Below are positions 12,490 through 24,357 of a stretch of 64,000 nucleotides of DNA, piece after piece (the stretch's first letter is position 1; each line of letters opens with the position of its first letter). Origin of the DNA: Poronia punctata (Eukaryota; Ascomycota; Sordariomycetes; Xylariales; Xylariaceae); assembly GCA_022579005.1 (NCBI GenBank), contig MU401486.1, positions 266 through 64,265 of the forward strand, in the 5' to 3' direction. A program made the translations under genes and the position numbers. A model generated the notes under the pieces. That model saw only the letters and a program-made list of their open reading frames with translations. It had not been told where the DNA came from and did no database searches.

Positions 12490-12827
12490 ATGGCCGCAGG
12501 CTAGATACCAACTAAAAAAGAAGTTGCCTTACGAGACATGTTGAGGACATGGAATGCATACCCCTTGTACCAACAGCCGGGCTTAAGGTCTTGTGAGATG
12601 GGATAAATTAGACGGCTATGTTGGTCCTTTAATGCGACGAAGTTAGGCCACGACAATCCTACCGAATTGGCATGTCCCGTGGTAAGACTTAAAAAGCGCC
12701 ATGTGCTGGCCGAGATAAGTTCTAGTAATTGTGATGAAATCTTCCATGGTTGTATTACATATTAAATCAATGCTGGGTATATCGATCTGTTGCCTTTCCG
12801 TCTATTTCTTCACTGCCCCTCTCAACA
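12490..12827. other. Convergent spacer between CCT3 and the PRKRIP1 homologue
   Basis: This spacer must contain both 3' UTRs and poly(A) sites. No open frame of note and no repeat are seen. Confidence 0.6.
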
Positions 12828-13433
12828 TCAGTCGTCCTTTATGACGATACCTTTAATTTCCTCCATCGGCTGATCGCCTGCATCTGGAGCCGGATCTTTA
12901 CTACCGCCATTCTCGTCCCTCCTAATTTCTATCCTAGGCTTAACACCAGTCGTCGTGGTTGTCCCTGTAGTCTTCTCGGCCTCTGCACCACCCCCATTAA
13001 CCTTGACGCGCTCCCTCGCCCTCTTCTTCTTCTCTCTCTTCTCGCGATTTCTTCTCGTCTTCTCATCATCTCTGCGCAGCTTCTCCTCCTTTAACCGCTC
13101 GAACTCGGCATCAGCAGTTTCCGTAGCGACCTCCTCATCCATGCGTCGCAAGCGCTCATACTCGCGCCTACGACTGGCCTTGTAAACGTGAAACTCGCCC
13201 GAGCCGGCACCGGCGCTCGAACCCTGAACATTGGCGACGATCTCGGGAGGAGCGGCTAGTCGCGGCCCAGAGGTATTCGGTTTCTCGACGCGGATCTCCT
13301 GGTCCGGTTTGGCGAATAGCGCCTCGAGCTCTTTTGCCGCGATGGTGTTGGGTGTTAGGGCGCGCTTTTTCGTCGGCCGCTTTGATCGCGGGTCTGCGGA
13401 TGTTGGGACGCTTTCTGGTCCTTCGCCGGACAT
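12828..13433 (-). CDS. PRKRIP1-like DUF1168 nuclear/spliceosomal protein
   Basis: A single exon of 201 residues starts at the ATG at 13433; the open frame continues upstream to 13571 but that part is a low-complexity leader. The family signature is clear: RPTKKRALTPNTIAAKELEA at the N-terminus, then SGEFHVYKASRRREYERLRRMDEE, followed by a long, strongly charged single helix rich in Lys/Arg/Glu (about 100-150). This is the DUF1168 family, whose human member PRKRIP1 is seen as a long helix bridging U2 components in late spliceosomes and also binds double-stranded RNA. A basic patch (KREKKKRARERVK) can serve as a nuclear localisation signal. The C-terminus is polar with a poly-Thr stretch. No active site is expected; the role is structural. 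Confidence 0.9.
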   Translation of the reverse strand: MSGEGPESVPTSADPRSKRPTKKRALTPNTIAAKELEALFAKPDQEIRVEKPNTSGPRLAAPPEIVANVQGSSAGAGSGEFHVYKASRRREYERLRRMDEEVATETADAEFERLKEEKLRRDDEKTRRNREKREKKKRARERVKVNGGGAEAEKTTGTTTTTGVKPRIEIRRDENGGSKDPAPDAGDQPMEEIKGIVIKDD

Positions 13434-14709
13434 TTTTCGGATTTTTTTTTTCTTTTGGAGGGGGGGTCGAGATGTGAGTAGAAAGGTAGGTACTTGGGTG
13501 GGTAGGTAATACGTGTGCGGCGTCTGTCTGTAGGAACAGGAGGGGTTGCGTTGGGATGGGTTTATTGGCACAAGTTCATCCGTTCAATCGTTTATTGGTC
13601 GTTGGGGTTTTTGTTTGCTGGCGTCGCTCAGAACCTATGGAGATGGTATAGCCTTGTTTCTCATGCCAGGTTTTTCTTCGCCGAACGAACGAACGAACTG
13701 CGCGCTCTGTTTGGATTGAGGGGCGATTAATTGTTTTGTGGGTGGGATATCTGTGCCCGACGTCGAAGTTGATAGGGGTTCTGCGTGAGCTGTTTGTTGT
13801 TGTTGTTGTCGTCGTCGCAAGTTGAAGTGACGAGATCAGAATGACGAGACGAAAGTAAAAAAAGGTAAAATGTCACTTTATGGCAATTCAATGTAGCATT
13901 CTACCTACTCGCAATATGCCAAGATACCGTGTAGGTACCGTACCCAGGCGCGCCAGGCTACCCTAGATCGTCGGGTACCCCACCTTCTGTTCTGGACAAG
14001 TCCAAAGTATCATCTCCGTCAGCGCTTGCAATTACACAGCGGGAAGGGCCTAACCTAATGATCCTCTTTGCTCTACTGTCTGCTTGTAAGTTAGACCCTG
14101 CTATTACGTAGCTGCCAGCCCAAGAGTCCGCTAATATTTGATCTCGACCAATCATAGGTTGCGTCTTTATAAGCTGGGCGAGCGTTGAAAGTGGCCCAGA
14201 GGCAGGAACGAGCGCCACTTGAAGATGACTCCAAGTTGCTGCCCAGGCACTATCAGGTCATTGGACGAACCTCTCGTGACAGTCAACTCTAAACCTTTTT
14301 GATCGACCTCTTGTAACATGCAGGGACCCTCTTTGAATACGGACTGGCACACCCAGGACCTAACCTTTCAACGTTTCCTGACCTCTTCTTCTCTTCTACG
14401 CCAGGCTATTGTTGAAGGATTGGTACGATAGAGGGTTAATATATTATCCTTGGTTTATGAGCTGTACATTGCTCCCTCCGCCTGACCAGAGCCTGCCGTT
14501 TGTAGAATATATAACAACATACGAATGCCGACATTCTAACATTGCCACCTCCCTTGACTCACAATATCAAAGACGTTACCTGCAGCCTTTTGCTCGTAAA
14601 GTTGGGAATCTGAAACGGTACAACTCTTTGAAATCGCCCGGTAACTACGTATACGAAAGTGCATCCCAAGCACGTATCGCTCCCCCTCTCCCAAATCGCA
14701 AAGTCAGCC
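13434..14709. other. Divergent promoter region, PRKRIP1 homologue and histidine phosphatase
   Basis: About 1.3 kb lies between two divergent genes. A T-rich tract (13439-13453) on the plus strand sits just upstream of the leftward start codon, so it is an A-rich 5' leader in that transcript. GAAC repeats occur around 13681-13697 and TTG/GTC triplet repeats around 13792-13817. Open frames to about 14700 are not recognised; the region just upstream of 14710 may be the 5' UTR of the phosphatase. Confidence 0.5.
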
Positions 14710-16302
14710 ATGGGTCGTCCAAGGCTTATAATACTCATCCGACATGGCCAATCCGAAGGCAACAGTTCGTAACCCCGAAGCTTGCGCCTTGGAAGAAGAA
14801 GAATTGTACTAACAGTGGCACAGAGAACCGAGAAATCCACCAGACCGTCCCCGACCACAGGGTAAAGCTTACATCCGATGGTTGGGCACAGGCTCGCGAT
14901 GCCGGCCGTCGACTGCGCGCCATGCTACGACCGGACGATACCCTGCAATTCTACACATCGCCTTATCGACGGACGAGAGAGACTACAGAAGGCATCTTGG
15001 AGACCTTGACGTCAAACGATCCCGAACCTTCCCCCTTTGACAGATCCAATATGAAGGTCTACGAAGAACCCCGCCTGCGCGAGCAAGATTTTGGCAACTT
15101 CCAGCCTTGCAGTGCCGAAATGGAGCGCATGTGGCAGGAACGTGCTGATTATGGACATTTCTTCTATCGGATCCCAAATGGCGAGAGTGCGGCGGATGCG
15201 TACGATCGTGTTTCCGGCTTTAACGAGAGCCTGTGGCGGCAGTTCGGGGAAGACGATTTTGCCAGTGTGCTTGTTCTTGGTACGTACGCCCACTTGGACG
15301 CGCACTCGCTCTTTGTCGCAGTCCTGTACGAAATACAGACTTGTTATTAACATGCTATACGAAGTGACCCACGGACTCATGTCGCGGGTGTTCCTGATGA
15401 AGTGGTATCATTTCTCCGTGGAATATTTCGAAGACTTGCGCAACGTAAACCACTGCGAGTTCTTGATAATGGAGAAGAACAAAGACAGTGGGAAGTACAT
15501 ACTCCAGAATAAGCTACGAACCTGGTCTGGATTAAGGCGGGAGCGTGCTGCCATAAAGGCCAAGGAAGAAAAGGAGAAAGGCGAATACCCGAAGCCGGAA
15601 GTAAGCCCGGTCCCACCACGGAAGTGGGGAGGTTGTCCAGAGGGTTGCGCACACAGCCAGCAATTCAGAATACGGGGGGATTTGTTGGAACTGAGACAGC
15701 ACGACGAAGCAAGCGCCAAGGCCGGGCTATCCTACGGTGGGACCAACGGTAACTCTACGGTTGCTAGCCGGCGGACCGCTGGGAGACGCACGCTGAACAA
15801 CTCGGACGATGATTCGGACGACCCTCGTGGAATGGTTCCGACCATTGACGTGACGAAGGCTCGGGAAGAGGTTATTTCTTCACCTGACGGCCCACCATCA
15901 TTCATCTCGATGGAAGATCGCATTCGCCACAACTCCAATACACCTAAGAAATCCTCGTATCTCCACCTCGGTCGTGATTTCGGCGGTACCTATTCAGGCC
16001 ACGCTAGTGAAGAGGACCTGTCTGAGAGTGACGCCCGGGAGCGACTCGCGAAGAGGGCGGCAAGGGTGAAGATGGGCGATAGAAACGGCACGGCCCTCAA
16101 GGGTAGCATGACTGTGAACGGCAACGGAAACGGCGTCGGCAAGCATACGAGTCGGCACGCGCACGCAAATAGACTTGGCGATGCGCCCAGCCACTCGGAT
16201 CCGGATCAGGATCACGGCTCAGACGACGGCAGTTGTGAGGCTGAGGAAGACATGGATAAAGCTGAGAAAGAAGAAAGGAGTGTACGAGGGAGTGTGTATT
16301 AA
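14710..16302 (+). CDS. Histidine phosphatase superfamily (phosphoglycerate mutase-like) protein
   Basis: Three exons, 14710-14764, 14824-15279 and 15365-16302, give 482 residues. The first exon supplies the catalytic start MGRPRLIILIRHGQSEGN with the phospho-acceptor His12. Splicing creates GNKNREIHQTVPDHRVKLT, which is the usual continuation. Other family elements are SPYRRTRETTEGI, the phosphate-pocket region EPRLREQDFGNFQ, GESAADAYDRVSGF, and the second catalytic His (about 173) in VTHGLMSRVFLMKW. This matches the fungal acid phosphatase/PGM-like branch rather than glycolytic phosphoglycerate mutase, so it should remove phosphate from an unknown substrate. After about residue 290 the chain is a long polar, probably disordered tail with acidic patches (NNSDDDSDD; DHGSDDGSCEAEEDMD) and many Ser sites. 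Length is well above the about 250 residues needed for the catalytic domain. Confidence 0.93.
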
Positions 16303-18193
16303 ATGGGATGAGGATGCGAGTTCTTGTTGTTGAAGTTTTCACATGCCCCCCCCCCAGATTGTCATATCAAAAGGACCCTATGATTTACGGATTATACCTG
16401 GTGGGATTTATACCCCTATGAGAATGAATTGAAATGATTTTGATGATTTACACAGTCTGCTTCGTGCCTTTTTTACTCTATGAACTGCACTTTTCTTCAG
16501 GCGAGATGACACTGACACCAATGTGAGGAAGTAAGGTCGATATCATATCATATCATGTATTACCGACGGCAAAAGGCATCGGAACATTTTTTATATCCGT
16601 GACTCGGGTAATGTAACGCACGTGTCAGCTCACGTGTTTAGGTAAGTACGGTTACCTACCTACTATGTTCGACACACCGCCTTCGCGTGGTTTAGGGGGT
16701 TGATATGCGCGTACCTACATGTAGGTATCCTAATTCTCCGTAGGTGTACTATCCCGTCTGGGGAAAATTGTGCGTGTACCTACTCGTAGGAAAGAAAAAA
16801 AAAAATTGGGTTAGGTTAAGTAGGTGGGTAGGAAATTAATATAGGTCCGGTCAGTCAGGTATGCTATTAGTTAGTAATTATCTGTTATTTACCCCCTTTT
16901 CTTCTCTTCTCTTCTCTTCTCTTCTCTTCTCTTCTCTTCTCTTCTCTTACTAGATTTACTTGAGTTGTCTGCCCCCCAGATGAGCCTCTATATATGTCTC
17001 GAAGTCGTCTACCCGCTTGTCCTTTTTCACTACGTAACTTCAAGTTGTAAGAAACCGGTTCCATGTTTTATCCGTGTTTTTTGCGAATATTACCTACCCA
17101 CCTAACCTACCTACTACGACCCCCCCCCCCGTCCGTCCGACCCGGACATATGTGGGGTAAATAGTACGAGTAAAAGATAAGGTACAATTAAGGGACAGGG
17201 ATATGAGTTGAATAGGTAGGTAATTATATATGTTGTGACACTGGCACTGGGTAAGGTAAGGGGTAGACTACCTAGATAGGTATTAGTATTACTTACCTAA
17301 TTCATGTATGCATATATATGTATGGATCTTTTGCTCTGCTTACCTCACCTACCTGCCTAGGTTACCTACTACCTATATATGTAAAAAAGAAAAAGAGGAA
17401 ATAGGTAGGTATTAATATTTAATTAATTTAATTTATTAAATAATGTCAGCCCCGATCTAGTGCTTACCTACCTTACCTTTTGTTTCGGTGGCGTAAGATT
17501 CGATGTTACCTACCTGCATACTCATGTTGTATTATGTGCTTCTTACCGGGCTCCGAAGGAAGTGTATGTGAGAGTGAGAGCTACACTACTCTGCTCTCTG
17601 CCTCTCCCGCGCGCGCCAAGTGAGCGATGAACAAGCGAAGGCGTGCCCGGTGATATCACTTACATATACATACTTACATATAACCAGCTGAAAAGCCCGC
17701 CCCGGTTGCTACTAATCATGTACACGCACTTATCACACGTACATATGTATGCTCACTTTTTCCAAAAATAGGGACATGGCGTTTTCAATAAAAACAGCAA
17801 AAAAAACAATGCGATGCATTTGGGGTATGTATGTGTACGTAGTAGCCTCTTTTAATACACCTAGGCCACTCTATAATTTACAAAAGAAGGCCCAAACGAT
17901 AGGCAAAACCTCGCCTAGCAGATAAAAAACGACGCGCGTGACCACCGACAAAAAAACATAACACACTGGTCCGATTCCTCTGGTATCAAGTAGAGAGAAA
18001 AGAGAAAAAAAAAAAGAAAAAGGAAAACCGATGAAAAAATGAATGCGATATCCGTTATGCATGCGTAGACCCGGACTCATAGTTTGTCATGTGCTGTCTG
18101 TTTCGTTTGCGCGTTTTCCCAACCGCGACGCCACATGCAAGTGAAAATGTTTCATGCTCTTAGGGAAAGGGGAAGGAAATGCCTTTTCTTCTC
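16303..18193. other. Convergent spacer rich in microsatellites and TACCTA words
   Basis: No gene is supported in 1.9 kb between convergent genes. The stretch contains a CTTCT pentanucleotide repeat, A/T homopolymers, many TAGGTAGG/CCTACCTA tetramer runs and a perfect 16-bp palindrome at 16712-16727. An AT-rich patch of TTAA repeats lies at about 17413-17445. Confidence 0.6.
16901..16948. repeat. CTTCT pentanucleotide microsatellite (about 9.6 copies)
   Basis: Perfect tandem copies of CTTCT run through this interval, preceded by a CCCCCTTTT tract. It is intergenic and probably length-variable between strains. Confidence 0.95.
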
Positions 18194-19288
18194 TCACGAA
18201 GATACGGCGCCTGCGGGCTCAGGAAGCGACTCGAGAAGCTCGAGGACCTTGTGGTCGTCCAGAGCGGCAGCGTAGCGCACAGCCATGGCATGTACGCATT
18301 CGCGCGGCTGCATCTCGTAGGGGCACATGATCCAGCCGATGCCGGCGAGGAAGGACTTGCGGTACTCGTTACGGAGCTCTGGGTCCTGGCTGTTACCAGC
18401 AACCTCGGCGGGAACACCGAGCTTGACCAGGGTGACGAGGTAGTGGTCGAGGATTTCCCACTCGTGGGCGCGACGGTCCTCAATGGTCAGAGCACCGGCG
18501 ATGTAGTACGCAACGTCGTGGAGGGCAGAGCCGATGTGGATCATCTGCCAGTCGAGGAAGCGCGGCTTGCCGCCGTCGAGGTACGTGTTTCCGAGGTGGG
18601 CGTCACCGTGCAGCAAGCACTGGAAGCGTGGGTTACGCGACGCGTAGTGCTTCTTAAGGGCGGCCGTCACGCGCTCCTGGTCCAGCAGGTACTCGTCAAT
18701 CTTGGGCCGATCTGGCCCATGCGTCACCGCGCCGAATGTCTGCATCATGGTGAGGATAGCCTGGTCGTAGTCGGACGTCAACCAGGGGTAGTCAGCTGGC
18801 TTGACTCCCCACGTCTTGGCGTGTAGGGCGGCGAGTTGCTCGACACCCTCGCGTACGCGGTCCACGGGCCAGGTCTCGACCGGGTTTCCGAACTCGCAGC
18901 CGCGCGCCGCCAAATCGTCCATGACCACGATGCCCTGGGTCGGCGTGTGTTTCGCCCACCACGACTTGGGCAGCTCCATGTTCTCCAGTAGAGGCGCGAT
19001 GCGGTTGAAGAACTCGACTTCGCGCTGATATATCATGACGATCCATGGCATCTGCTTGATGAAGGCCGGGTTGAAGCCTCCCTTGAGACATAGCTTCTTC
19101 TCCCCTTCGTCCGTGACCGTCGTGACGTAGAGCTTCGTCGCCGTGCCCGGCAACTCGCGCGTCCGCTCTAGAGACTTGATCTGGGTGCCAAGAACGCTAC
19201 TAAGCCATTCTGCCGTGACCTCGTCGACGACGGAGGGCAGTTGGGGCGCGGCCGGGGCTTTTCTGAGTTTTGCGATTACTTGACCCAT
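18194..19288 (-). CDS. Ecdysteroid-kinase-like/CHK-type phosphotransferase
   Basis: A single exon of 364 residues with ATG at 19288. The fold is that of aminoglycoside/choline kinase-like enzymes: a nucleotide-binding N-lobe with LYVTTVTDEGEKKLCLKGGF (Lys about 69), the hinge-side IVVMDDLAARG, and the catalytic motif LLHGDAHLGNTYLD (Asp229, His231, Asn234) followed by the metal-binding LDWQ (Asp246). The C-terminal helices carry DVAYYIAGALT and YRKSFLAGIGW, typical of the EcKL/DUF1679 group. These enzymes use ATP to phosphorylate hydroxyl groups of small molecules; the substrate in fungi is not known. No signal peptide or membrane segment is present, so it should be cytosolic. It is convergent with the histidine phosphatase and separated from it by 1.9 kb. 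Confidence 0.9.
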   Translation of the reverse strand: MGQVIAKLRKAPAAPQLPSVVDEVTAEWLSSVLGTQIKSLERTRELPGTATKLYVTTVTDEGEKKLCLKGGFNPAFIKQMPWIVMIYQREVEFFNRIAPLLENMELPKSWWAKHTPTQGIVVMDDLAARGCEFGNPVETWPVDRVREGVEQLAALHAKTWGVKPADYPWLTSDYDQAILTMMQTFGAVTHGPDRPKIDEYLLDQERVTAALKKHYASRNPRFQCLLHGDAHLGNTYLDGGKPRFLDWQMIHIGSALHDVAYYIAGALTIEDRRAHEWEILDHYLVTLVKLGVPAEVAGNSQDPELRNEYRKSFLAGIGWIMCPYEMQPRECVHAMAVRYAAALDDHKVLELLESLPEPAGAVSS

Positions 19289-22200
19289 GGTTTCGATGTG
19301 ATAGTTCTCGGCCTTTTCTTCCGCTGGAGTGGTTCTAATGCGTGGCTCTTACACTTCCCCGTGCGAACTTAAGGAAAGGTAAAGAAAGGGAAAAAGAGAG
19401 TGGTGTTATATATAATATGGGTACGAGAACGATAGTGTATGTGTAAGACAACGAGAGACTGATGGCGGTTGGAATGAACGAGAGGGGTAGGTTGAACCGA
19501 GTCGCCGTTGGGTGTTCGGCAGGCTGACCTTTAAAGCCATTGTTAGCTGACTATCACACATCCCGGACGGACCTTTTTGGGTAATGGTGCACCTCTTTCC
19601 AGGAGAGCTCGGCAGCGATTTAGACAACGAGGGTGGGAATGGTGGGGGCGAGCTCCGAGCAGTTGGTTGCCGCACCCCTCTTTCCTGGCCCTAATATCTG
19701 CAGCTCTGTAGCTCTGCATACAATAACACGTTCCCAATGCACCTAAAGACGACTCAAGTTTGGATCCTCTCTCCCTAGGGGGGGCTCAGCGGTGTCGATC
19801 TTCCCCAGCCTTATCTAACTTGGGATCCTTTGGGACAAGTATACAAGTGTATAGTTGGTTCGGAGACGGATCACACTATGAAAGTCTTATGCTGGTGGTA
19901 AGATTTTCATACAGACATAGTATTCCTAGTACAAATGTGCATCTACGTATACGTGTACGTGTAGAATAAGGGGGGGGGAATAAGACGCTAAGACGGATAT
20001 CTCGCTGGTCGCGGATTATATCAAGGGAGTAATATTACCTAGTGTATTAAACGATGCCGGGATGGTCAACGCTAGCGCCGTACTATCCGAAATCTGTGCG
20101 ATGGTCCTCCATTTGCAGTACTCTGTTCGTAGTTGCACAACTGAATCGCAGTCGAGCAAGCGAGGATAGGTGGTATAACGCCAGACGTAGAAAAAAGGGA
20201 CGGTAGATAGTAGATAAGTCGATATGAACTGAAGCGGTCGTGACTATAATTCATTATTTACGTAGTATGGCTCTCGCCGACTCGGGAACCCTACCCTTGT
20301 CCAACAGATACCGCGACAAAAAGGATACGAGAAGAAAAGAAGTGTCAACTTTGCAGGGCTTAAGCCTTGGGGGGGGCCCTTGGTGTGTAAGTGATTAGCG
20401 CCAGGCTAACAAGTTGTCCGTTCTTTCCATGTTTTCTCTGATATACGGTTAGTTCCTACCTGTTTTAGGTATCTACCAGACTAGACTACACTCTTCTTGT
20501 AATACCTATGCCCCAGCTGGGTGCGGCCGCAGGTTCGTAACCCCGCACCCAGTCGTTCGGCTTTGGCTTGCCCCCAAAGCACGACACTTCTACCAAGCAC
20601 GTGTTTTGACGCAAGTAATACTATTATCAAGCCGCCATTTGTCCTTTGTAGTAAGCCTGACTCCCAAGCTGCTTTCGGAGTGCATCATCAACCGTGTTAG
20701 TTGCGACACACCGAGACATACTTGACTAAAAATAAGATGACTGTATTTGGCACGTCAGGAAGTGCTTGCTCGAGGGCTAGACGTGCTGGCTTGCGGGGGG
20801 GGGGGGGGGACCAATCTCTGTAATGTCTGTCTATGGCTGTCCTGAATTTGCGCATGACACTAAAGTGATTAGTTCCCGGCCAACGGTCGTAATTGGCTAC
20901 ACTTTTGGTTAATATTTTAGCAGGCGGTCAGCCACCGAACCACTCAACCTGAGTATATTAGTCGATGCTCCACCACAACCAGCCGTTGCCCAATATGGCA
21001 CCTCCTTGACCTAATAGTTAGAACCCACACTATGTGACCCGCCCATGCACTATGTAGGTAACGTCGTCAGACATATAAAATACCTACAGCCGGCACTCGC
21101 CACTGGCGATTACTATCGTCATACGGGATTCTCGGATGAGGATTATCGCATGATTATGCAGCTAGTAAGTAAAGGGGGTTCGATAAATGGGAGGCTTAAG
21201 GTTTAAGGTTAAGGACTTGAACAATCGCGGCGACCTTGGAGATGGCAAGGTTGTCTTGTGGACACTTCTTACACGTTCGTAAACGTTTGGTTGAACTCGG
21301 AATGTGGGCCTCATACGAAACAAGAAACCCGGGGGGCCATCGAATCATGGTAATGATTTGGATATATCGATAAATAACACTGTAGATGTTAGGGAACGTA
21401 GGCTAGCCCCTAGGTGCCGGTTAGATGCCACTAGATGCTAGATAAAAAGTAGTTTGATGAGAAGGAGTGTTAGCTAAGCTTACCGAGTAGGTACCTACCG
21501 GCTGAAGCCAACTAAACTACCTAGATAACGAGGCACCCCGTGTTTTAAACGTAACCGAGAGAAGAAATGGGGGCCTCTTTGATGCTTGGCAGGCACAGAT
21601 GAAAGGGTGTTTAGTTGGTTTTACCTCCACCTATTTCAAGCTCGCGAAATTAAGTAGCTAGCGAGGTAAGGAAGGCCTGGATGATAGATGATGAAGAAAG
21701 ACGTCGAGCTGTCTATATTTATTATCTTTTGTGAACCAACACCCTGCGAGAACGGAGAGAGTAGGTGAAGACAGCACGACGGCGGTAAACTGATCTGTCA
21801 CTTTTGCCCAACTTTGCAATGCTCTATTGCGAAATTCGAGTGGCGTTGGGCTGATGCCAGTGTTGAGACGGTGAAGCTTGCATCCGCGCTCCAGCATTCT
21901 TCACAGCCATCGTGCTACCAACGCTGTCTCCTTTTCGGCCACAGTACAGCACGGTATGGGAGTTGCTGTTACATTATCTGAAATACTTACAGGCAACAAG
22001 ACTCAAACACTGTACGTGGTTGGATTTGTTAGGTAATTATCCTCCGTCCTAAAAGTAGGGTAGTGGGGCCGGTCGGATAGCTAGGAGCAAATTTTGTATG
22101 ACACTAATAAGATGCCAATGAACTGTTAGAAACTGTTACAGATTAGGCAAGAGCTAGGTGCACGTGATTCTCTAGACCTCAAGCATTCGGGCAAATTAGT

Positions 22201-23529
22201 CAAGGTAAATGAAAAAGGAGACCAAAGGTTGAATATGGGTACCTACGAGTAGTCCAAAAGAATCCATTTCAGGAGGGGGATATTGCACATATTATTCTCC
22301 TGTACCGTGCAGTTCATGCCACCCTGTAGGTTGTTCTGAGCTAGGAGGCGTCGAGGAGGCTACGGTGCGCCTTGTAATCTTCTGTAACTACCTATACTGT
22401 GGCGTTCATAGGCTGAACGTGTCATTAGCTAGTACACGTAATACGCTCGGTGCGGCCCGTGTTCAGCCATCATGCGACGGCGCAAAAGTTAGCCGGCCTA
22501 TAATCATCAAGGGTGACGTTCATACCTTACCATCATCGGATTTTCATTTGGGAATCTGCAGCAAACCGCCATCACAGAAAGCTGCTGTGCATATTCACAG
22601 TCCTGGCGGCCTTTTTTCATCAGGAGTAGTTAGGGGGAAGATTGTGACCGAGAAAGGCAGTGGTGCCGCACGGCCGGGTTTCTGGTTGCATCCTGTCAGC
22701 TTCTGGACAGCGTCTGGACAAGCCCTTTTGATGGAATGGGAACATTAGTCTAGGAGTCTTTTCATCCTTTCCGAGTCTCCGGGGCCTGCCTCCTGCCTCC
22801 CCACTGAGAAATAGAAATGGAAGATTGGTAGGGTGGGTCTGTCCATATTTGTTACAACCAATCATAGAGCGGCTATGAGTTCTATCAGATTTCCCATCCG
22901 ATTGTCACTTCCTTCTGAACCGCGAATGCTCAGCTACAGTACGTTAGGTATTAGGTAGATTACACGTCGTCATTAGGTAGGCGCTTGAACAAAAGAAATT
23001 CAGGGTAAGCATATCTTTCCCTCCTTCAGGTTTTATCCCGTCTTCTCCCCTCACTCTACCACTCGCTGTCGAATTACGACTCTGGTTGCATACGAGTACA
23101 TTATGCGTCGTCCTCGCAGTGTGATTGAGATATATCATTCAGCAACGACATGCTTCTGGACGAATCCAATCCGGAGCAGAATTCATCAATTTCCAAGGAA
23201 GGATTCGAGCTTTGCACGTGACGGCCAGACCAGGGTCTACAGGCCAGGGTAAAACTCTGCACCGGGTTTTAGGAGCTTAGGTCGCATTGCATTCCAAGGT
23301 AGGTCCAGATTCGATCTAGGTTATTAACCTCTTGCGAACTCTTGGCCCTTATTACGGCAAATAGGAGCCGTGCGGGACCGTGCAGATCTCGATTTATTGT
23401 CGCAGAGCCAAATACCAAACCAGCCCGTGGTCATTGATGATTAGGTGTAATTATCATCGTGTACTGTAAGTCGGTTGGATAATTAGCACCACCCAAGATG
23501 ACGCTGTCTTACGTGGTCCACTCCTCGTA
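19289..23529. other. Gene-poor region left of the inverted-repeat element
   Basis: The first few hundred bases should contain the promoter of the leftward kinase-like gene. Beyond that no convincing gene is seen. The longest open frame (22365-22748, 127 codons) has an opposing frame and no recognisable motif. A run of 15 G lies at 20795-20809 and shorter G runs at about 19970 and 20370. The sequence is otherwise unique as far as can be seen by eye. Confidence 0.55.
20795..20809. repeat. Poly-G tract (15 G)
   Basis: Fifteen consecutive G lie in intergenic sequence. The length in the assembly should be treated as approximate. Confidence 0.85.
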
Positions 23530-23698
23530 CGCCCCTGATTCCCGGCGCTGCTGTTTCTGGTATCCGGACTATGACCTAAACCTAATCGGGTAAGGTACGC
23601 GCCATGCGCCTCATTCTAGCCACCGCTTAACCCAAATGGTACGGCAAACGGGGCGCACCTTAGGAAATGAGATGTGGATCCCTAAAACGTACAGCATT
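23530..23698 (+). repeat. Left terminal inverted repeat
   Basis: This arm starts CGCCCCTGATTCCC and pairs with the reverse complement of 24189-24357. The outer about 85 bases match almost perfectly. Farther in there are substitutions (for example T/C changes near 23622-23632) and small indels. Confidence 0.85.
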
Positions 23699-24188
23699 TC
23701 TCAACATGATACAAACAGATGTACTACTTTTAAAAAACCACCCAAGTCCAACAATTCCTTGCGTTCAGAAGTCTTGAAAAAACAGCATTGCACCTATTTC
23801 ACTAGCGAAATGGCTCCATGTAGAAAAGCGGCTTATGATGCTTTTGATAAAACGATCTCGAAGTGACTTGCATGGCTATCGATGTACGAGTACCTAGGTA
23901 AAGGAAGGTATGCGGAGGTTATGGAGGTCAATAGGTGGCTCAATAGGGTCGGTCTGGCCCTGCATTTTGCAATTAACGTAGTATCTCCAAAAGTGGGTGA
24001 AATAGAACGAAAAAATAACGAGTAGATAGATGAAGCCGTAAATAATGCACGAATAGTGTTATTTTGATAAAGTTCGATGGTTTGGTGGGTTAAATGAAAG
24101 GTGAAGGTGGTGAAGTTGAGAAGTTAGGTGGGTGGATGGGTGGGTGTGTTGAGATAGGTAGGGTAGTAGGTACGTACCTGTTTTGGTG

Positions 24189-24357
24189 GTTGACTGTACG
24201 TTTTGGGTCCACAGCCCTTTTCCTGGGGGTGCGCCTCGTTTGCCATCCATTTTGGGTTAGGCAGTGGCTGGAATGAGGCGCATGGCGCGTACCTTACCCG
24301 ATTAGGTTTAGGTCATAGTCCGGATACCAGAAACAGCAGCGCCGGGAATCAGGGGCG
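24189..24357 (-). repeat. Right terminal inverted repeat
   Basis: This arm is the inverted counterpart of the left arm and ends GGGAATCAGGGGCG at the junction with the right copy of the target duplication. Confidence 0.85.

Noticed and set aside
22365..22748. 127-codon open frame on the plus strand
   Set aside because: No recognisable domain and an overlapping frame on the other strand; too little to call a gene without RNA evidence.
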